Assembly (NCBI GenBank): GCA_018399915.1
Contig: JAGYNW010000002.1
Coordinates: forward strand, 1-26,771
DNA from: Candidatus Omnitrophota bacterium
GTDB lineage: Bacteria > Omnitrophota > Gorgyraeia > Zapsychrales > Zapsychraceae
Length of the DNA stretch: 26,771 nt
Direction: 5' to 3'
Under the pieces are notes generated by a model. The model did not search any database and was not told the DNA's origin. It was given only the letters and a program-made list of their open reading frames with translations. Every line of letters starts with the position of its first letter. Position 1 is the first letter of the stretch. Of the stretch, positions 23,671 to 26,771 are shown piece by piece. The translations under genes were made by a program, and so were the position numbers.

Positions 23671-24300
23671 ATGCGACATGCAATTGCAGGTAATAGATTA
23701 AACAGGAAATCCAGCCATCGAAAGGCAACGGTCCGGGATATTGCGAAATCCACACTTGTTCGCGAGCGGATCTGCACAACAAAAGCCAAAGCTAAAGAAT
23801 CCAGAAAGTTGGTGGATCAACTGATCACTTTAGGAAAAAAAGGCACCTTGGCTGATAAAAGACGCGCGTTTGCGGTCTTGTGTGATCACAAACTGGTCAG
23901 CGATCTATTTACGTCCATTGCACCGCGCTTTAAAGACCGCAAGGGTGGCTATACCCGCATTATTCCTATTGGCGCCCGTCGGGGAGATAGCGCTGAAATG
24001 GTTTATCTGGAATTAACAGAGAAAAAAGAAGTTGTGCTCAGTAAGCCAAAGGTGAAGGGTTCTTCAAAAAAGGATGCCGTCAAAGCCACGACAAAGAAGG
24101 CCAAGCCAAAGACAAAGCCAACCGCTACGGAAGAGAAAACTGAAAAGCCTTCGGATAAAGCAGCTAAAGAAGATGCGCATGCAGAGGCCGAAAAGACACA
24201 TCACAAAAAAGATGCCGTTGACCCTAAAAAAGGAAAAATTGGTAATAAGATAAGCGGTTTCAAGAAATTCTTTAATAAAAAATCATCTGGAAATAAATAA
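23671..24300 (+). CDS. rplQ: Ribosomal protein L17 with a C-terminal extension
   Basis: 50S protein near the tunnel exit, 209 residues against the usual 115-130. The L17 core, residues 1-120, starts MRHAIAGNRLNRKSSHRKAT and contains TTKAKAKESRKLVDQLITLG, APRFKDRKGGYTRI and GARRGDSAEMVYLEL. Residues 121-209 are a lysine, alanine, glutamate and threonine-rich tail ending in GFKKFFNKKSSGNK. They show no domain I recognise and are probably disordered. This gene closes the alpha block; only 19 bases precede the aminotransferase start and no terminator is visible. Confidence 0.96.
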   Translation: MRHAIAGNRLNRKSSHRKATVRDIAKSTLVRERICTTKAKAKESRKLVDQLITLGKKGTLADKRRAFAVLCDHKLVSDLFTSIAPRFKDRKGGYTRIIPIGARRGDSAEMVYLELTEKKEVVLSKPKVKGSSKKDAVKATTKKAKPKTKPTATEEKTEKPSDKAAKEDAHAEAEKTHHKKDAVDPKKGKIGNKISGFKKFFNKKSSGNK

Positions 24301-24305
24301 TAGAC

Positions 24306-24313
24306 AAGGAGGT
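24306..24313 (+). promoter_or_regulatory. Strong Shine-Dalgarno site before the aminotransferase
   Basis: AAGGAGGT lies 6 bases before a TTG codon (24320). Its strength and spacing support TTG as the true start of the downstream gene. Confidence 0.75.
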
Positions 24314-24319
24314 CTTATT

Positions 24320-25492
24320 TTGACTATTATTAACAGCAGAGTTAAAGAAGTCGTGGGTTCAAGTACTCTGGCCATTACCGCTAAAGCCAAAGAGTTAAAA
24401 GCTCAAGGATGTGATGTCGTCAACTTTGCTGCAGGTGAACCAGATTTTGATACTCCTGAAGCTATTAAATCTGCTGCGATTAAAGCGATCCAGTCCGGTC
24501 AAACGAAGTACACTCCGAGCATAGGAACGATTGCCTTACGGGAAGCGATTGCTGAGAAATTTCAAAAAGATAATCAGTTGGTATATACGCCTAAGCAAAT
24601 CGCTGTTTCCTGTGGCGCTAAGCATTCGTTGTATTGTATCCTTCAAGTCTTGGCTGATAGTGGTGATGAGGTGATTATCCCTGCGCCTTATTGGGTTAGC
24701 TATCCAGAAATGGTAAAACTTGCGGGAGCTACCCCCAAGATCGTTCCCACGACAAAAGAGTCCCATTTCCGCATTACTCCTGATCAACTATCTCAAAATA
24801 TAACAGAGAAAACAAAGATTTTAATATTGAATTCACCATCTAATCCCACGGGGTCTTTGTACCAAAAATCCGAATTAGCGGCCATTGCTGAAATTTGTGT
24901 GAAAAATGATATTTATGTTATTAGTGATGAGATTTATGAAAAATTGATATATACAGAAACTCCGTATACATCTATCGCTTCATTGGGAAAAGACATTTAT
25001 GAGCGAACCATTACCGTTAATGGTGTTTCAAAGGCCTATGCCATGACAGGCTGGCGAATCGGATATTCTGCAGGGGATGAAGAGATCATGAGTTATGTTA
25101 AAAAGATTCAAGATCATTCCACGTCTTGTCCGTCTTCCATAAGCCAAGCCGCGGCTTTAGCGGCGCTAAAGCAACCGGAAGAAAATATCAAAGCCATGTG
25201 TGCGGAATTTCAAAAAAGAAGAGATGCGATGATGACATGTATTGACGCCATTGATAAAGTTAGCTATATTAAACCAGAGGGCGCATTCTATATGTTTTGT
25301 GATTTTTCGCAATTAGGCGAATCTTTAGAAATCGCTAAGCGCATTATCAATGATGTCAACGTTGCTATTATTCCGGGGGAAGGATTTAATGCGCCCGGTT
25401 TTATGCGGCTCAGTTTCGCGACTTCTCTTGAAAGAATTCAGGAAGGTATACGCAGGATTGCTCATTGGATCACAGAAAATTCAGGATCGTAA
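24320..25492 (+). CDS. PLP-dependent aminotransferase, class I (aspartate aminotransferase-like)
   Basis: Fold-type I pyridoxal-phosphate enzyme, 390 residues. It resembles the Bacillus/Thermus-type aspartate aminotransferases (subgroup I-gamma), which transfer amino groups between aspartate or related amino acids and 2-oxoglutarate; some relatives use prephenate. It shows FAAGEPDFDTPEAIKSAA near residue 40, GQTKYTPSIGTIALREAIA, APYWVSYPEM, NSPSNPTG, ISDEIYEKLIY, and the lysine motif NGVSKAYAMTGWRIGY, with Lys238 as the likely cofactor-binding residue. Arg363 in MRLSFA is the expected carboxylate-binding arginine. The start is TTG, 19 bases after rplQ. The substrate cannot be settled from sequence alone, so no symbol is given. 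Confidence 0.92.
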   Translation: MTIINSRVKEVVGSSTLAITAKAKELKAQGCDVVNFAAGEPDFDTPEAIKSAAIKAIQSGQTKYTPSIGTIALREAIAEKFQKDNQLVYTPKQIAVSCGAKHSLYCILQVLADSGDEVIIPAPYWVSYPEMVKLAGATPKIVPTTKESHFRITPDQLSQNITEKTKILILNSPSNPTGSLYQKSELAAIAEICVKNDIYVISDEIYEKLIYTETPYTSIASLGKDIYERTITVNGVSKAYAMTGWRIGYSAGDEEIMSYVKKIQDHSTSCPSSISQAAALAALKQPEENIKAMCAEFQKRRDAMMTCIDAIDKVSYIKPEGAFYMFCDFSQLGESLEIAKRIINDVNVAIIPGEGFNAPGFMRLSFATSLERIQEGIRRIAHWITENSGS

Positions 25493-25534
25493 AAATCGAA
25501 TTAATTGTCATTTTTTCTTATATGGGAGAACTTC

Positions 25535-26596
25535 GTGATTGATCTTAAAGAATTGTTTCAGTTTGCCATAGACCAAAAAGCATCGGATTTGCATCTGACC
25601 GAAAACAGCCCGCCTATATTGCGAGTGGATGGAAAATTATCTGTAACCGATTATCCCCCGTTACAAAAAGATGATCTGAAAAAAACAGTTTACAGCGTTC
25701 TTTCAGACCGGCAAAAAGAAAAATTTGAAAGGGATTTGGAATTAGATTTTTCCTTGGCCCTAGAGGGATTGGAAAGATTCCGTGTCAATGTGCACACCCA
25801 AAGAGGATGTGTCGAGGCGGCTTTCCGGAGAATTCCTTCACAGATTCCCACCACGGATGAATTGGGGCTTCCTTTGGCTATTACTACATTTGCCCAAAAG
25901 CCCACGGGCCTTGTTTTGATTACCGGGCCAACTGGTTCAGGAAAAACAACGACTCTAGCCGCGATGATCAATTATATTAATAGCAAAAGGGCCTGCATGA
26001 TTACCTGCATTGAGGACCCGATTGAATATGTGCATAAGAACGGAACCGCTGTTATCAAGCAGCGTGAAGTCTACAGTGACACACATTCTTTTGCCGAGGC
26101 ACTTAAACGCTGCCTGCGTCAGGATCCGGATGTTATTGTGGTTGGTGAGATGCGGGACCTTGAAACTATATCAACCGCATTGACCGCAGCGGAAACAGGT
26201 CATTTGGTCTTAGCAACCCTACATACACCGGATGCTGCACAGACGATCGAGAGGATCATTGATGTCTTTCCTTCTCACCAGCAACAGCAGGTCAGGCTCC
26301 AGTTATCGGCTGGTCTGCAGGGTGTCGTTTCACAAACTCTTTTGTCGCGCATTGATATTGAAGGCAGGGTCTTGGCAACCGAAGTTCTGGTGGCGACACC
26401 TGCGGTAAGAAATTTGATAAGAGAGCAGGCTGTTGAGCAAATTCCAACAGCTATCCAGACCGGCATGAAATTCGGTATGCATACGATGGACATGTCTTTA
26501 AAAATTCTTTTTGAAAAAGGCATAATTTCCTATGAAGATGCAATAGCTTATGCGAAGAATCCAAGCGAGTTCCAGGATATTCTAAAAAAGAATTGA
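25535..26596 (+). CDS. pilT: Type IV pilus retraction ATPase PilT
   Basis: Hexameric cytoplasmic ATPase that powers retraction of type IV pili (twitching, DNA uptake); 353 residues from GTG 25535. The N-terminal domain starts IDLKELFQFAIDQKASDLHL. The Walker A motif GPTGSGKTTT is near residue 131, the Asp box is CIEDPIEYVH, the Walker B region is DPDVIVVGEMRD (about 200) and the His box is HLVLATLHTPDAAQTIERII. VRNLIREQAVEQIPTAIQTG resembles the AIRNLIRE retraction motif typical of PilT. The frame is open back to 25505, but GGGAG 6 bases before the GTG and the family start favour 25535. An unrelated neighbour (aminotransferase) lies upstream. Confidence 0.95.
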   Translation: MIDLKELFQFAIDQKASDLHLTENSPPILRVDGKLSVTDYPPLQKDDLKKTVYSVLSDRQKEKFERDLELDFSLALEGLERFRVNVHTQRGCVEAAFRRIPSQIPTTDELGLPLAITTFAQKPTGLVLITGPTGSGKTTTLAAMINYINSKRACMITCIEDPIEYVHKNGTAVIKQREVYSDTHSFAEALKRCLRQDPDVIVVGEMRDLETISTALTAAETGHLVLATLHTPDAAQTIERIIDVFPSHQQQQVRLQLSAGLQGVVSQTLLSRIDIEGRVLATEVLVATPAVRNLIREQAVEQIPTAIQTGMKFGMHTMDMSLKILFEKGIISYEDAIAYAKNPSEFQDILKKN

Positions 26597-26742
26597 TCTG
26601 ACAGGAAAATTTTATCTACCAAGATGGCCGCAACTATAGATCTTACCAAAGGCCAATCAGCATAATGAAAAACAGGACGATTACTCTGCAGCGATAAACA
26701 AATCTTGTTATGAAGTAAAAAAAATATGAAGAAAGGTGTTTT
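26597..26742 (+). other. Spacer after pilT, possible decayed coding remnant
   Basis: 146 bases with no intact gene. Two short frames stand out: 26624-26665 (ending LTKGQSA) and, one frame over, about 26661-26729 (NEKQDDYSAAINKSCYEVKK). Joined by a one-base shift they resemble part of a tetratricopeptide-like helix pair. No terminator is evident; TGGCC and GGCCA (around 26625 and 26655) could form a 5-bp stem with a 21-base loop but no T-run follows. AAAGGTG (26732-26738) is the ribosome-binding site of the next gene. Confidence 0.3.
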
Positions 26743-26771
26743 ATGTCGATGGATAAGATTGAAATAGCTAA
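26743..26771 (+). CDS. Start of an unidentified gene (partial)
   Basis: ATG at 26743 with AAAGGTG four bases upstream opens a frame that runs to the window edge and reads MSMDKIEIA. Nine residues are too few to name a family. Its place right after pilT makes a pilus-related gene possible, but this is only a guess from context. Confidence 0.6.

Noticed and set aside
25505..25534. Upstream ATG for pilT and a TTGTCA promoter-like box
   Set aside because: The extra ten residues are not part of the PilT family start, and the possible -10 is only 8 bases from TTGTCA; GTG 25535 has a good ribosome-binding site.
1..26771. CRISPR array, mobile element, tRNA or rRNA genes
   Set aside because: Spacers are short and contain no repeats, transposase frames, cloverleaf-like or rRNA-like sequence.

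Overview
The window is a single, uninterrupted, all-plus-strand run of the core transcription and translation genes of a bacterium. It reads: 3' end of rpoB, rpoC, the str block (rpsL, rpsG, fusA, tuf), the S10 block (rpsJ to rpsQ), the spc block (rplN to map, infA, rpmJ) and the alpha block (rpsM, rpsK, rpsD, rpoA, rplQ). These are followed by a class I aminotransferase, the pilus-retraction ATPase pilT, and the first codons of one more gene. I found no RNA gene, mobile element, CRISPR array or phage gene, and no gene-free stretch longer than 163 bases.

Organism: the base composition is moderately AT-rich. RpoC carries a large insertion in its trigger loop, of the type seen in Proteobacteria and related Gram-negative phyla. 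S14, S4 and L36 are all in the zinc-binding form, and pilT indicates type IV pili. Low-complexity tails on S5 and L17 and the absence of rpmD from its usual slot suggest a little-studied lineage, perhaps near the PVC/Omnitrophota group. That placement is a weak inference from gene content and sequence style.

Layout: genes are packed very tightly, mostly with gaps of 1-40 bases and several overlaps (rpoC/rpsL 59, rpmC/rpsQ 29, adk/map 11, rplD/rplW 4, secY/adk 4). Only four spacers exceed 60 bases: before fusA (89), before tuf (65), before rpoA (163) and after pilT (146). Strong Shine-Dalgarno sequences precede tuf, rpsC, rpoA and the aminotransferase gene, while rpoC, fusA and secY have hardly any. 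The rpoA spacer holds the best promoter candidate.

Together the genes encode RNA polymerase beta (end), beta' and alpha, most of the ribosomal proteins of these conserved clusters, factors EF-G, EF-Tu and IF-1, the SecY translocon channel, adenylate kinase and methionine aminopeptidase.

No new biochemical system is evident; this is a conserved housekeeping region. The items worth a second look are local: a 59-base overlap in which the acidic tail of RpoC and the basic start of S12 share DNA, a 120-residue extension on S5, an 89-residue extension on L17, the missing rpmD, and two compact hairpins in spacers.
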